A stretch of DNA of 64,000 nucleotides from Scolanthus callimorphus (lineage: Eukaryota > Cnidaria > Anthozoa > Actiniaria > Edwardsiidae): the NCBI GenBank assembly GCA_033964015.1, contig CM066919.1:4120101-4184100 (forward strand). Direction: 5' to 3'. The position numbers and the translations under genes are program-made. Positions within the stretch are counted from its first letter, which is position 1. Every line of letters begins with the position of its first letter. Shown one piece after another: positions 20,781-31,425 of the stretch. The notes under the pieces were generated by a model. The model did not search any database, was not told the DNA's origin, and worked only from the letters and a program-made list of their open reading frames with translations.

Positions 20781-21159
20781 AATTGGTGGAGACCCGAGGC
20801 TTTGGAAGGTAAAGCTATTCTTCTTTTCTTGGGAGCTGTGGCGCTCCATGCATGTTTTCTTGACGTCTCGGGCATAAAGAAGCGTTTTTAAAGGATTTTT
20901 CTTCGGGATGATGCTTAGTTTATTTTAATACTTTATTAATTACGTTTCGTCGCTCAGTTTCAATGTTAGTACCTAATGTAGAGTAACTTAGTTCTAAAGG
21001 AATTTTCTTTTCTTATTTATACGTTGTTGTTAGAGGGGATAATTAGACAAGTAGTTCGCGCTCTGTTATGCTGTTTTCTTGTCGATTCGTTTTTTTGTTT
21101 TAGTCAATGTTTTTCTCATTTTCTTTGTCGATATTTTTGTCACTTGGAGTTTCTGTTGA
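20781..21159 (+). promoter_or_regulatory. Gypsy leader with primer-binding region and candidate splice donor
   Basis: Directly after the LTR comes a likely tRNA primer site (about 20783-20800). GGAAG/GTAAAGC at about 20811 is a good splice donor. A leader donor of this kind would allow subgenomic mRNAs for env and the downstream frames; a TTTTTGCAG acceptor lies at about 26826. The use of these sites is inference. Confidence 0.4.
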
Positions 21160-22988
21160 TTGAAATCTGACAAAGTGCCGTTTCTCAGGAGTAAAGCGCG
21201 AGCCTTAGCTGGCTCGGCGGCTCAAAGGCAAGAATTTTGTAGTTGTGACGAGGGTGAGCCTGCTCAATCGGCCACTGAAAATGTTGTAAATCAACCAAAT
21301 TCTACGGAACCACAAGACTTAGCAACTAATACAGAGCCTCAGGAGAACCTTCAAAATACATATGATTTGCCTCGACCGCCACTCGGTTTACATTCAACTT
21401 CATATAGACCTTCGAATCTAGTCGATATAACATTAACGCAACCTAGGACTCCTAGGTGGTCTGAAGAGTTTCCACCACCTAGACCACTCCCACCTGATGA
21501 ATCAGTAGTTTCAATGCAAAATACAAATGGGGATGATTTTTCTGATTTTTCCTATGACTTGTCAGGGGATTTGGCACAAAGATTAAGAACAGCACTTGAA
21601 ACACATTTGACTGAAGGAATGCACGCCCAGTCTACTCCTCAAAATCAAGTTTCAATGAGTCAAACTGAGCAGCATCAATTTTTGCCTCCAAGGGTGGCTG
21701 AAGACAATTGTTGTGAGCCTGAACAACAAGCAGCTTATCCAGATGATTTAATAAATCATCAACGTGATCAACAACAATTTTCGGGAAATGGTTCTGAGAG
21801 AAAATTTTCAGTGTCACAAGTGCAACCTCAAGAAATGGGGTACGCGTTACAAGAAATGCGGGACCAAATCAGTGACGAGTTTAGGAGTTTACGTTTCGCA
21901 AACGATGTCAAGGAACACCATATCTCTGCCCTCGAAACAGCTTTTAAAGATTCATTGAGTTTAAGGGGTTTGACACTCTCATTTCCTGAGTTCAAAGGGG
22001 AAGAAACTGAGGACGTTACCGAATTTGTTGCTAGTTTTATTCGAACAGCACAATTTTGTAATTGGGATGAAGAAAAGCAGGCCAAAGCCTTACCTCTGTT
22101 TTTAAAGGGAAATGCTCTCAGTTGGTTTAATTCCTTGGAACAAAAAGATGACCTAACGATTGTTGAATTGGTTAGAGCAATAAAAGATCATTTTTCGGCC
22201 GGTGCTTCACGTTGGCGTTTGTTGCAGAAACTGGAGAAGAGGAAACAAAAACAGTCGGAATCGGCAACAGATTACGCTAATGATGTTCGTCGGCAGTGTA
22301 ATAAATTGGAAATCGCCAAAACTGGTTGGCTACAACATTTTGTTAGAGGGTTAAAACCAGACCTTAAGGAGTACGTTGTTTTACAACAACCTGAAACTTT
22401 TGAAGCCGCAGTGAATTTTGCCAAACTGAAAGAGTCAGTTTTGGAAGAAACCGATTCGTCAAGTAGTGTGAATGCAAACAAATCACTCAAGATATTGTGA
22501 ACCAGTTAAAACCTCTTCTCAGTGTTCAACAGACGTCAACGCCAGCAACTGTAAATCCGTCTCCTGCGTTGTTAGCCGCGCTGTACAACAATGAGTATTT
22601 GCCAAGTCCGTACTCTAAGCCAAAAACGATTTATGAATCTCCGGATTTTGCAAATCAAAACATGTCATGTGCTAGTCTAAACATGCCTCAAAGCTCAGTT
22701 AAGGACATGGTGAGAGAGGAAATAAGACGACAAATTTCTAATCAAGGTTTTGCAAACTTTCAACCGAGGGGAAATTTTCAAAGAAGTCAAAGAAACGTTA
22801 ATGGTAGTCCTATGTGTTTCAATTGTGGTCGATACGGACACATGCGCTTTTCGTGTCAAAATCCGCCTCACCAAAATGCAGTTGTAAATCGAAGAGATCC
22901 TAGAATTCCGCCACAAATGTACCCTGTTAGATCGCGTCAAAGAGCTCAGCAGGGGTTTCAAAGGGGACCGCAACAGGGAAACTTGTAA
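21160..22988 (+). pseudogene. Gypsy gag, capsid and CCHC knuckle, with one frameshift
   Basis: The first frame (21160-22500) has a Pro/Gln-rich head, then a retrotransposon gag capsid domain at about residues 265-425 (TLSFPEFKGEE, SWFNSLEQKD, RWRLLQKLEKRKQ). It shifts near 22485 into a second frame (22497-22988) with CFNCGRYGHMRFSC, a CCHC knuckle, and an Arg/Gln-rich tail. The 21160 start codon is not an ATG, so the natural N-terminus is uncertain and may be reached by splicing. Product: virus-like particle capsid protein. Confidence 0.8.
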
Positions 22989-23109
22989 GGGCCCCTGTCG
23001 CGTCACGAAAATTACAAATACGTAAGGCGGGGGCCTCTAATAACAGTAAAGCCAGTAAAGAGCTTAAGTCGTTTGATGTGCAAAATGTCCGTGTGAAAAC
23101 AAAGATGAG

Positions 23110-24356
23110 ATGGTTAATCGTATTGCGCAGTCGGAAACAAAAATGTGTGAGAAACTTGAAAAGTTTATTCAGTCATGTAAAGAAACTATTGATGAGTTTT
23201 CTACTCCTTCAGTGGAAAAGGAGTTGTGCGTTGACAAAGTTGATTGGGAGATACCATGTTCAGATGAAATTGAAGTGCATGAGGCCCAAACTTTGGAGGA
23301 AAATTTTACGCACGAGTTTTTAAGAGATGAAAATGATAAGTTTGTGAAGACTCGAGTAGAAAGAAACTTGAGAAAAAATCTGTTGGCCAACAGTTCTCAA
23401 AAGACAAAACAAGTATGAATGAAATTAAGAGACAGCGAGAAGATGCTGTTATATTGGCTGAAGTTTATTTTGACGTTCAAAGTCAGGTTTTCGGAGACTC
23501 TTCTGATTGTAAAGATGATGAGAGTGTAAGCGCAATACAGTTTTCTGATAATGGTAGTTCATTAACGGTTAAGGGACAAATAGGTGACTCAGATATTGAT
23601 TTTTTGCTCGATAGCGGTGCGGCACTGACTTGTATTAGTAAAACCCTCGCAGATAAATTGAATTTGTGTTTTTCAGATAATCAACTGCCAAAGGTTAAAA
23701 CTGTTAGTGGGGAACAATTAGAGGTAGTTGGAAGGACAGTTATTAATTATACTATAGATGGGGATAGTTTTCCGTTTGAAACGTATATAATTAAAGGCCT
23801 TTCCTATAATGCAATTTTCGGTAGAGACTTTTTGACCAATTTTAAGGCACAAATTGATTTTGAAACAAGTTCAGTAACGTTTACACCTTATGAAGTGGAT
23901 TTTCCATTTACTCCAGTTGAAGATTTGAACGCAGAATTTCGTGACAATCAAGACGAATTTTCGGTTCACGCAAAATGTACTTTTGTTTTACCACCAGAAT
24001 CGGAAGCTCTAGTAGAGGCAAATGTTAACGGTGATTTTGAAGACAACGTAATTGGCTTAATATCTAGCAGACCAGACTTACCAGAACGTTATTCAATAAT
24101 AGGTGCTGCGCAACTTGTGACAATTTCTTCGGAAAATACAGTGCCTATTCGCTTAATGAATCCAACTCTTAAGCCAGTCAAAATCTATCGATGCACGAAT
24201 TTAGCTACCCTTTCAATAGTAGACAACGATATTGAGACTTATGAACTTGGAAGCGTTACAAGTGACCAGTCAGGGAATTCGTCAAATTTGAAACATAACA
24301 AATTGCCAGAGTCGACATCAAACCCAACAAGAACGGTGATACTTTTGAACTTCTGA
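23110..24356 (+). pseudogene. Gypsy linker and aspartic protease
   Basis: A charged linker frame (23110-23418) runs by a frameshift into 23415-24356. The protease active site is FLLDSGAALTCIS near residue 70 of the second frame, with the later YNAIFGRDFL matching the conserved G-R/L-D-F-L region of retropepsins. The family function is cleavage of the Gag-Pol polyprotein. The frame ends at 24356 and the RT reading resumes in another phase, so this copy cannot make an uninterrupted Gag-Pol. Confidence 0.8.
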
Positions 24357-24360
24357 CCTC

Positions 24361-25485
24361 TCGGAATGTGCCTTTTCAGAGCCTGATAAGACTAAGCTAA
24401 AAGATCTTTTGTATAAATACAGGGATTGTTTTGCCTCTAAGATAAGTCAATTGGGTCGCTGCTCAGTTGTCAAGCATGTGATTGACACAGGTCAACATAG
24501 GCCAGTTAAACAAAGACCATATCGTACTACACCAGAAAAGAAGCAAGAGATAGATCGACAAATTGACGAAATGCTTGAAAACAATATAATCGAACCTTCA
24601 ACTTCTCCTTGGGCTAGCCCGGTCGTTTTAGTAAAAAGGCTGACAATTCTATGCGATTTGTGTTGATTTTAGGAAAATAAATAAATTATCAATATCAGAT
24701 AGTTTCCCATTACCACGTGTATCAGATATTTTAGACAGCCTTTGCGGTAGTCACGTTTTTACTTCTCTAGACATGAAAAGTGGCTACTGGCAAATTGAGG
24801 TAGACGAATCATCGCGAGACAAGACTGCTTTTGTCACGCATAATTCTTTGTGGCAGTTTCAAGTGTTACCCTTTGGCCTTAAAAACTCACCTCTGACCTT
24901 TCAAAGACTTATGGGACACGTACTAAGAGGATTAGAATATCGCTACGCTCTAATTTACATAGATGACATAATCATATTTTCTAAATCCCCAGCAGAACAT
25001 TTACTTCATTTGGAAGAAGTTTTTCGGCGAATGCGTGACGCGAACCTAACGCTAAATCCTAAAAAGTGCGACTTTGCGAAAACACAGTTGAAATACTTAG
25101 GTCACATTGTAACACCGGAAGGAATCGAACCTTGTCCGAACAAAATCAAAGCCGTTTCAGAATTTCCAGTGCCAAAGACATTAACCCAACTCAGAAGCTT
25201 TCTAGGCCTCGCAAATTATTACAGACGTTTTGTGAAGGATTTTGCAAGTATAGCGAGACCACTCAATGAGTTAACTAGGAAAGGGGTCAAGTTTGAGTGG
25301 ACAGGTTCTTGTGACGAAGCTTTCGACAAGCTCAAGCGAGCTTTAGTTTCAGCACCTATATTAGCTTTTCCTGATTTTTCTCGGCAATTTCATATCATGG
25401 CTGATGCTTCTTCGACTGCAATGGGAATGGTATTGGCCCAATTTGATGATGAAGGCCGAGAACGAGTAATTGCGTATAATTGAAA
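24361..25485 (+). pseudogene. Gypsy reverse transcriptase and truncated RNase H
   Basis: The RT N-terminus (RPYRTTPEKKQEIDRQIDEM, NIIEPSTSPWASPVVLVK) is in one frame up to about 24645. After a one-base shift the rest follows: FTSLDMKSGYWQIEV, LPFGLKNSPLTFQRLM, catalytic YIDDIIIFSK, FLGLANYYRRFVKDF. RNase H begins (FHIMADASSTAMGMVLAQFD) and stops at VIAYN, about 25483. The remaining RNase H and all of integrase are missing. Phylogenetically informative motifs are typical Ty3/Gypsy. Confidence 0.9.
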
Positions 25486-25497
25486 TCAATAAGTGCT

Positions 25498-26154
25498 ATG
25501 GAGTGGCTTGGTTTCCCTTGGAATCCGAGGGTTAAGCTAACCTATCCAAGACTACACATGCCAACGACATGTACTAATATGCAACCGCTAATTCATCTGG
25601 GTGAGCGAGAGTACTTATCAACTACCTCAGGCGAACTAACCACTACATCTGGTACTATTCATGTAACACCGCTGATGGTACTTCATTTTCCATGTAACAT
25701 TTCATTTGAGGGAATGATGACTGGACTTTCAAAGTGTCCTAAGGAAATACACATTTCTTTGCCAATATTCTCAGCTGATACTATCAAGTTCTTTCCTTGG
25801 AAAACAGATAATGAACTAATGCTTAACCTGCATTACAAGTCACTTCGAGAGATTAAACCAGTCAAGATCAACAAGACTCTAATGCATCACCTCAATCGGC
25901 TATATTCCTTCTACGATCATCAACTAACGACCACCATTGGTGTAATACGCGATGATATAAATGAAATACAAGATCAGATCTTCACCTACGCAGACCAAAT
26001 AATCCTCTACGCCGTATCAGCACTCTGTTTGTTTGATCTTGTCTTGATCGTCATAATTTTTCGTATTATTAGATTAACCTCGAGGTCGTCAGAGCAACAA
26101 CGAACTCATCGTTGTGAGAATTGTAAGTTGAAAAAGAGAGATGGATTGGGATGA
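25498..26154 (+). CDS. Env-like membrane protein, probably 5'-truncated
   Basis: About 218 codons from ATG 25498. The C-terminal half has Asn-Lys-Thr and Asn-Ile-Ser glycosylation sequons and paired cysteines, then a helical segment, then one strong hydrophobic segment of about 25 residues (about residues 172-197) followed by Arg-rich residues and a Cys-x2-Cys tail. This topology (ectodomain, single membrane anchor, short cytoplasmic tail) suits a retroviral or errantivirus-type envelope glycoprotein. Position between pol and the 3' LTR supports that. The N-terminus begins right at the deletion junction, so a signal peptide and the receptor-binding part appear lost. Family not identified beyond topology. 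Confidence 0.6.
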   Translation: MEWLGFPWNPRVKLTYPRLHMPTTCTNMQPLIHLGEREYLSTTSGELTTTSGTIHVTPLMVLHFPCNISFEGMMTGLSKCPKEIHISLPIFSADTIKFFPWKTDNELMLNLHYKSLREIKPVKINKTLMHHLNRLYSFYDHQLTTTIGVIRDDINEIQDQIFTYADQIILYAVSALCLFDLVLIVIIFRIIRLTSRSSEQQRTHRCENCKLKKRDGLG

Positions 26155-26214
26155 TGTTACCACAGTGATCCAGTTGACAAGGGTGCCATATACAAGAATA
26201 ATTGGCGCGGAAGT

Positions 26215-26702
26215 TTGCGCAACACTGGCATCCTTGTCAGGATATTCAATTCCTATCTAATCTTCTACAAGGACCACTACAATTATTATGGATACTGGCC
26301 TCCACTTATTTTGAACTTTGGAAATTGGCAAGCAGTGGATTTATTATTAAGACTATTAAGGAATGACAATAGCTTTCAGGTTTCTTTTGAAATCCATGAC
26401 GTTCTTGGGCTTGTAGAGCTCTGTGGAATACTCAAAATACGTAGTACCTTCTTGTTAGAACATTTAGTGCCAGCGGGTGCACTTCATGTGATCGCTCCAA
26501 CCCCTAATTCTATCGAACTAGACATCAAGGCTGTTCTTAAAACAGGTACCTTGATGTCATGATGGCTTTGAAACACCACGGGTATTTCGAAGTCATTAAT
26601 GCTTTATGTTACGCAGAACTTTCATTTCAAGACGTCATGGACAGTGCTACTGTTCCTATATTAGCAACAAAATTATTAGAAAAGTATGTTAGGAAACATT
26701 AA
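26215..26702 (+). pseudogene. Accessory-like frame A of the Gypsy element
   Basis: 115 codons (26215-26562) plus a shifted continuation from ATG 26559 to TAA 26702 (about 47 codons). The start codon of the first part is not ATG. Leu/Val-rich helical pattern with NWQAVDLLLRLLRN, DVLGLVELCGIL and, in the second part, GYFEVINALCYAEL. I do not recognise the family. It sits between env and the 3' LTR where complex retroviruses keep accessory genes. It resembles frame B in the spacing of AVD-x2-L and D-x(n)-VCG/LCG-x-L motifs. Confidence 0.45.
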
Positions 26703-26836
26703 TTTTGTATCAAAATAGCCAGCCAAACGAACATTGTCTACAATAACCTACTGCTTCCTCACATTATTCATGGACTAACAACATTGCTGATCAAGCAAAC
26801 CGAGTGATCTCATTATCATTTTTGCAGTACCAAACA

Positions 26837-27515
26837 ATGACTGAAATAGTAAAAAGGAAAAGAAGAAGTTGAAGAACTTGATGAAGACAGTGAAACAGAT
26901 GATACAATTAGCTACGAAGAAACGGACAAAGAAAACAGCGTGATGTGCAATAGAGTTATTCTAAGAGTACCCAAAACAGGATACATCCGTCTTGTACCTC
27001 TTCAGGCGTTATATCAAACAGGACACACCTTTCAACAATCATGTGACGTCTGCCTTCTAAATAATCCAATAACTTTAACAAATATAAATAATGTAGGTGC
27101 AGTTGATGCAGCCCTTGCAGTACTTTCTGGTGAGCGCAACCTTACACGAGCAGACGACTTCGCGACATTTATCGCAGTATGTGGGCATTTAGCTGTTCCA
27201 GAGGATATTGTTATTCAAGCACTTTTAGAAGGAGACGAGGTTATCAAGCCGCATAACGCAAGCCGATATCCTTATAAATATCTTAAGTTAACATATGCAG
27301 CTTGGCGAGTTCCTTACTATAGACTGTGGTGGAAACTTTGTCGTTTACCACGCTCAGCAGTAGATCGTCTACCAACATTAATGTTTTACCAGTGCAAGTC
27401 TTTCAGGGCATTACGAAACACCGCTTCGAGGTATCGCCAAGACATGAGGCGGCAGCCGGTAGTAAAGATAATCGACATCACGGAGTCTAGCGACGATGAC
27501 TGTTTACACGTTTGA
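26837..27515 (+). pseudogene. Accessory-like frame B of the Gypsy element
   Basis: A splice acceptor (TTTTTGCAG, to about 26826) is followed by ATG 26837, a short basic start, a frameshift in an AAAAAGGAAAAG run, then a strongly acidic stretch (EEVEELDEDSETDD) and an open frame to TGA 27515. The body has NVGAVDAALAVLSG, DDFATFIAVCGHLAVPED and a basic, aromatic C-terminus ending in a Ser/Asp cluster. Not recognised; a small retroviral accessory-type protein is the best guess from position. The acidic N-terminus and basic core could suit a regulator, but nothing here proves it. Confidence 0.5.
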
Positions 27516-27856
27516 AACTGGAGACAGTTTAACATAGAGACTCGAATTGTGTATCATTTAAGTATTCATTTTATTATTAATTCGATGTTATAACGTATGT
27601 CCAGGGCGTTAGACATTTTAACTTTGGAGACATACCCGTAAAGTTTAAACACCTTTGGCATACGTCTTTTTTAAAGGAATCCAAACTTTTCTTTTATATT
27701 TTACGAAAAAGGCTGAAGGTCTTACCGGCCTATTCTTAATTTGGGGGAATTTTAAATCGAACAAAACGTTTCAATATTGTTGAACAACTAAAATAAATAA
27801 AGAAAAAAAGGAAGACGCCGTGCCCCAGGAGGAGCACGAATCTGAGGTGGGGGGTA

Positions 27857-28613
27857 TGTTACGTCACAGGATTTGGCAATTTTTAATATTCAATAGATAG
27901 CGGGTTTATTTGGTTTTGTTTTATAGTTAAGAAATGTGTGGCACTCGCTTTATATGAGCGCACTTAAAATTAGTCAAAACATAGGAAATGAAAAACGATC
28001 ATTGCAAAATTTGGGTGCTAGATTCGGTTTGTGAACGACCCTCCGCCTCGCAACCTTTTGTACCCCAAATCAAGAGGTTTGGGTAATTTCGATTACGCAG
28101 CACAAATGGGTATGTTCGGCAAGCTCGTACGTTTTCATCTTTGAAGTACAGTTAATTTTCTTTACACGAGCTTGTGGAACATCTAAGCATCTTGGTTTTG
28201 GGAATACTTATTTTTATAATTTAATGAAGAAGTGAAAATTCTTGTAGTAACGCACTCTTCAGAGTTTGCGCAGTTCTTTGTAGAAGCGCAATGTTCTAGG
28301 CATGCGTTGTAATGATTTCTCAATTAAGAATCTTCGTGTGAAGTCGCTGGAACAGGTAACAACCCAAGGTTTGAGAACTGTCACAAAGTTTCGGCTCATT
28401 GGCTAACACTTTTAAACAGTTTTAAATTCTCCCCGTTTCCTATTCACATGATGGACAAGTTCTCCCGGATCTGTTTTACCCATGGGTTTTTGTCTGGTCC
28501 CAGCGCATATAAGGACGGCGGATTTCGCCTGATTTGTAGAATTTTTAGAGAACTATTCAGAGAAGTAATAAAGAGTGAAAACGCAGTTAAAAGTTAAAAA
28601 GATCCCGGTAACA
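27857..28613 (+). repeat. Gypsy 3' LTR
   Basis: 757 bp, near-identical to 20022-20780, preceded by a polypurine run (27843-27855) and followed by the CTTG target duplication. Confidence 0.95.
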
Positions 28614-28617
28614 CTTG

Positions 28618-29103
28618 ACAATACAGAAACACAACTTCATGTTTAAATTGTTTTATTCATTGCTTCATGGAGCGGTGCTATACTACAAATAAATAACAAC
28701 GATTAAATATAAGCTATTTACAAATAAAACACGTTTTCACTCTCATATGTTATTTACATTTTTAAAAGTATTGGCATAGATATTTTACGTCGAATATCTC
28801 CTTGACGAAGCCACAAAACAGTAACATTTTATATTGTCGTTTGATGTTTAGTTCATGCATGGAAAACATAATATGAACATCAAAGGAAATTACGAAAATA
28901 AAACCTATAAAATCATTGGGGACTTCCTCACACAAGTCCTGGGACGTCCCGTCTTTACTTCTCATAGCTGTGTATATGTTATATTGTTATTGTGGGGAAA
29001 ACATAAAAAATCGCCCTGTGTCACACTGGCGAAAGTTTATTTGCCCCTTCCAATAAAAAAAAAAAAGTAAAAACCTGCATAAAAGAACCCGAGTGAAACA
29101 TTT
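28618..29103. other. Spacer without a recognised gene
   Basis: AT-rich; continues the sequence interrupted by the Gypsy insertion. Nothing coding is convincing. Confidence 0.35.
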
Positions 29104-29290
29104 AACAAATAAAACACAGTTTCCGTGACTGCACAGGCTTATGCAAACCGAGATGTGGTTGGGAGAATTCGAGAGCAGATCAGTGGAAACACGAGCCGCA
29201 GGCGAGTGTTTGCACCTGTTCGAGAATTCTCCAAACCACATCGAGGTTTGCATAAGCCTGTGCAGTCACGGAAACTGTGTTTTATTTGTT
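29104..29290. repeat. Foldback element, 187 bp
   Basis: AACAAATAAAACACAGTTTC at the left recurs inverted as the right end (GAAACTGTGTTTTATTTGTT). The arms extend about 75 bp each, including TGACTGCACAGGCTTATGCA and its inverse. No coding capacity. Confidence 0.8.
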
Positions 29291-30300
29291 TTATAAAATA
29301 ATTATCTACATAAATAAAATCCGCGTGGACAGGAATAGTAAGTTTTTGAAGCGGATGAGACTCTAAATTCTCCATACAGATGAAAAGGCTGCATCAGCCA
29401 ATCAGAGCGCTCCGTCTATCGCATGATTTGTCAATCTCTTTCTGATCGGACTGCAAGTTTTCTGAGATGGCGGCAAGCGAAGTGGATTAAAATGACATTC
29501 GTGGCTTAACATGGAGGCTTCTTCCTTTCAAAACAAAATAATTACGACAGAAGGTGAACAGAAGACTTAAGTAGAGAAGCCGTTGCTTTACATAGGTGTG
29601 TTGGCCCAGTTTCTTCGTCTGTGAAAAAATTTCTCCCGAGCAAGAACTAACTTGCATGTGGCAGCGGAACTGCTTGGAAGAGCGTATTTGAACGCTTTAT
29701 TTACGGCAAGCATTGAAAAGAAGGAAGGAATCCACTTATTTGTACCGTCTGGTCAACATTATACGAGGATCCAGGATTAGTTTTTTGAAGCACTTTTTTC
29801 AAGATCTGCAGAACGAGACTGAACTTGTGACTGTCGAACTGTGTGCCGAACTCATGCTTTATGTGAATTCAGTGTGCTTTATGAAATGTATGTCCAAGTA
29901 ATATTGACTTCTTAATAAATGATTTTGCCTAAAACATGTTACTTTTTTCTAAAAGCTATTTCAAATTACCGGTCCGAAGCTCGCCAGTGGGTGACGTCAC
30001 AACTGTGTTTGCACAGGGAAATGCAAACACGGCTCTCGACCAATCAGAACGCGCGTACTATCTAAATTATTTTATAATCACAATTCAAAGTCAAAACCTT
30101 TGTTAACAACATCTATACAGCTGTATCACCTTAGCTCTAGCCAACAAATTAATCCAACTTGATCTTGCTTTGCTGAACAAGTTCTATTTTCAAAATAAAT
30201 GTGTCAAGTTTCTAACAGCAGGTTTCTAAACTACTGGGTTCTTATTAGCAGGTTCTCATTGTATACAAAAAGGATAGTTTGCAGGCTAACAAAAATAAAT
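29291..30300. other. Spacer, possibly a longer nonautonomous element
   Basis: TTATAAAATAATTA near 29291 and its inverse at about 30065-30078 could be ends of a 790-bp unit, and GTGTTTGCACAGGGAAATGCAAACAC at about 30008 is an internal near-palindrome. Neither is strong enough to define an element. No gene seen. Confidence 0.3.
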
Positions 30301-30914
30301 TAGTTTTCATCATCATCACTTTCGAATCTATGTACTCTATGTACCACTTTGGTGGCGGTAGCTGTTCATCTTCACTTTCATCACTAAAAGTATCCTCAGG
30401 GGCAGGTCTCTTAACTGCCCACTCTACTATTTTCTTTGGCACAGCCCTCTCTGACATTTCCAGTCCCTGTATTCTTTCTCCAGCAGGCTTGCCTCTACCC
30501 TTCTTTGTACTCTTTCCATAAGCTTACATGCCCTTTCTGATCTCCATGATGGCGCCTTACTATCCACCTCCCCATGTTTTCTCCTCTGCCATCTTCCTCA
30601 TCACTCACATACTCATTAGTCAACTGCTCCAATGCAACCTTTTCCTGCCCAACAGCTACCTTCAATCTACTTGCGTAAAGCTGCAAAAGAAGCCACAATA
30701 TTAAGTTTCACTATTGAATTTTCATATTTTAATGTAATTTAACTGAATTATGATGAACCATAACCAGCTTTTGGATGCAATTTGAGGAAAAAAGACTTAA
30801 CGTTAACATGGAGCACATTTTCTTTCCTAGAGTTGTACCATAGCACAACGGACAACTCCAGCTTTATATTTTATGCACACGCTGCATGCGTGAAAAAAAA
30901 AATAAGCTTTTGTA

Positions 30915-31166
30915 CAGGGATCTTTGGTTTTCCGACCATCCCCGTCAATCCCAGTCCTATGAAAATGCGTATCAGGAGTTGTCGGCGACCTCGCTGATTG
31001 ACTGGGATGCAATCTGGAAAATAGAAACAGTTTCTTTTTTCCCAATTGCATCCCGGACGATTGCCGATGGTCTGCGAATGGGTGTTTTCATATGTCAGGA
31101 AATGGCTGGAATGGATCGGAAACAAGCCATCACCGATTATTCCCGACATATGAAAACCAGACTTTA
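30915..31166. repeat. Imperfect foldback in intron 2 of the unrecognised gene
   Basis: The two halves meet near 31028. CTGGGATGCAATCTGGAAAA and CCCAATTGCATCCCGG pair, and TATGAAAATGC pairs with GTTTTCATATG further out. Boundaries are approximate. Confidence 0.45.
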
Positions 31167-31347
31167 AGTACACTGAAGGAGATACTGTATATTCTCGTCT
31201 CTTAAAAATAAAGAATTTTATTATATACCATGTGTCAAAACTCACTTTTCTAGTATCTTATTGGTCAAGAGTGTATCACATGAACATAAAGAAATTCGAT
31301 TGTCCCTCGTGCAACCTGGGAGGGCAACAGTATACACTTAATGACTG

Positions 31348-31425
31348 CTCTCGAGGGAAACAGCGAGTTTTGTTTTCCCGAGAATCTAGATTCGAGGGAA
31401 AACAAAACTCGCTGTTTCCCGAGAG
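31348..31425. repeat. 78-bp near-perfect hairpin
   Basis: CTCTCGAGGGAAACAGCGAG and its inverse (CTCGCTGTTTCCCGAGAG) enclose a further matching AAAACAAAA/TTTTGTTTT stem, centred on GAATCTAGATTC. Practically no loop, so cruciform extrusion is possible. Confidence 0.85.

Larger units (their letters stand above)
20018..28617 (+). mobile_element. Env-bearing Gypsy-type LTR retrotransposon with an internal deletion
   Basis: LTRs at 20022-20780 (759 bp) and 27857-28613 (757 bp) start TGTTACGTCA and end CCCGGTAACA, with a four-base target duplication CTTG (20018-20021, 28614-28617). Behind the 5' LTR is TTGGTGGAGACCCGAGG, a likely primer-binding region; before the 3' LTR is a GAGGTGGGGGG polypurine tract. 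The interior carries gag, protease, reverse transcriptase and part of RNase H, then a join into an env-like protein and two further frames. Integrase is absent. Several single-base frameshifts interrupt gag-pol although the LTRs are almost identical. Confidence 0.92.
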
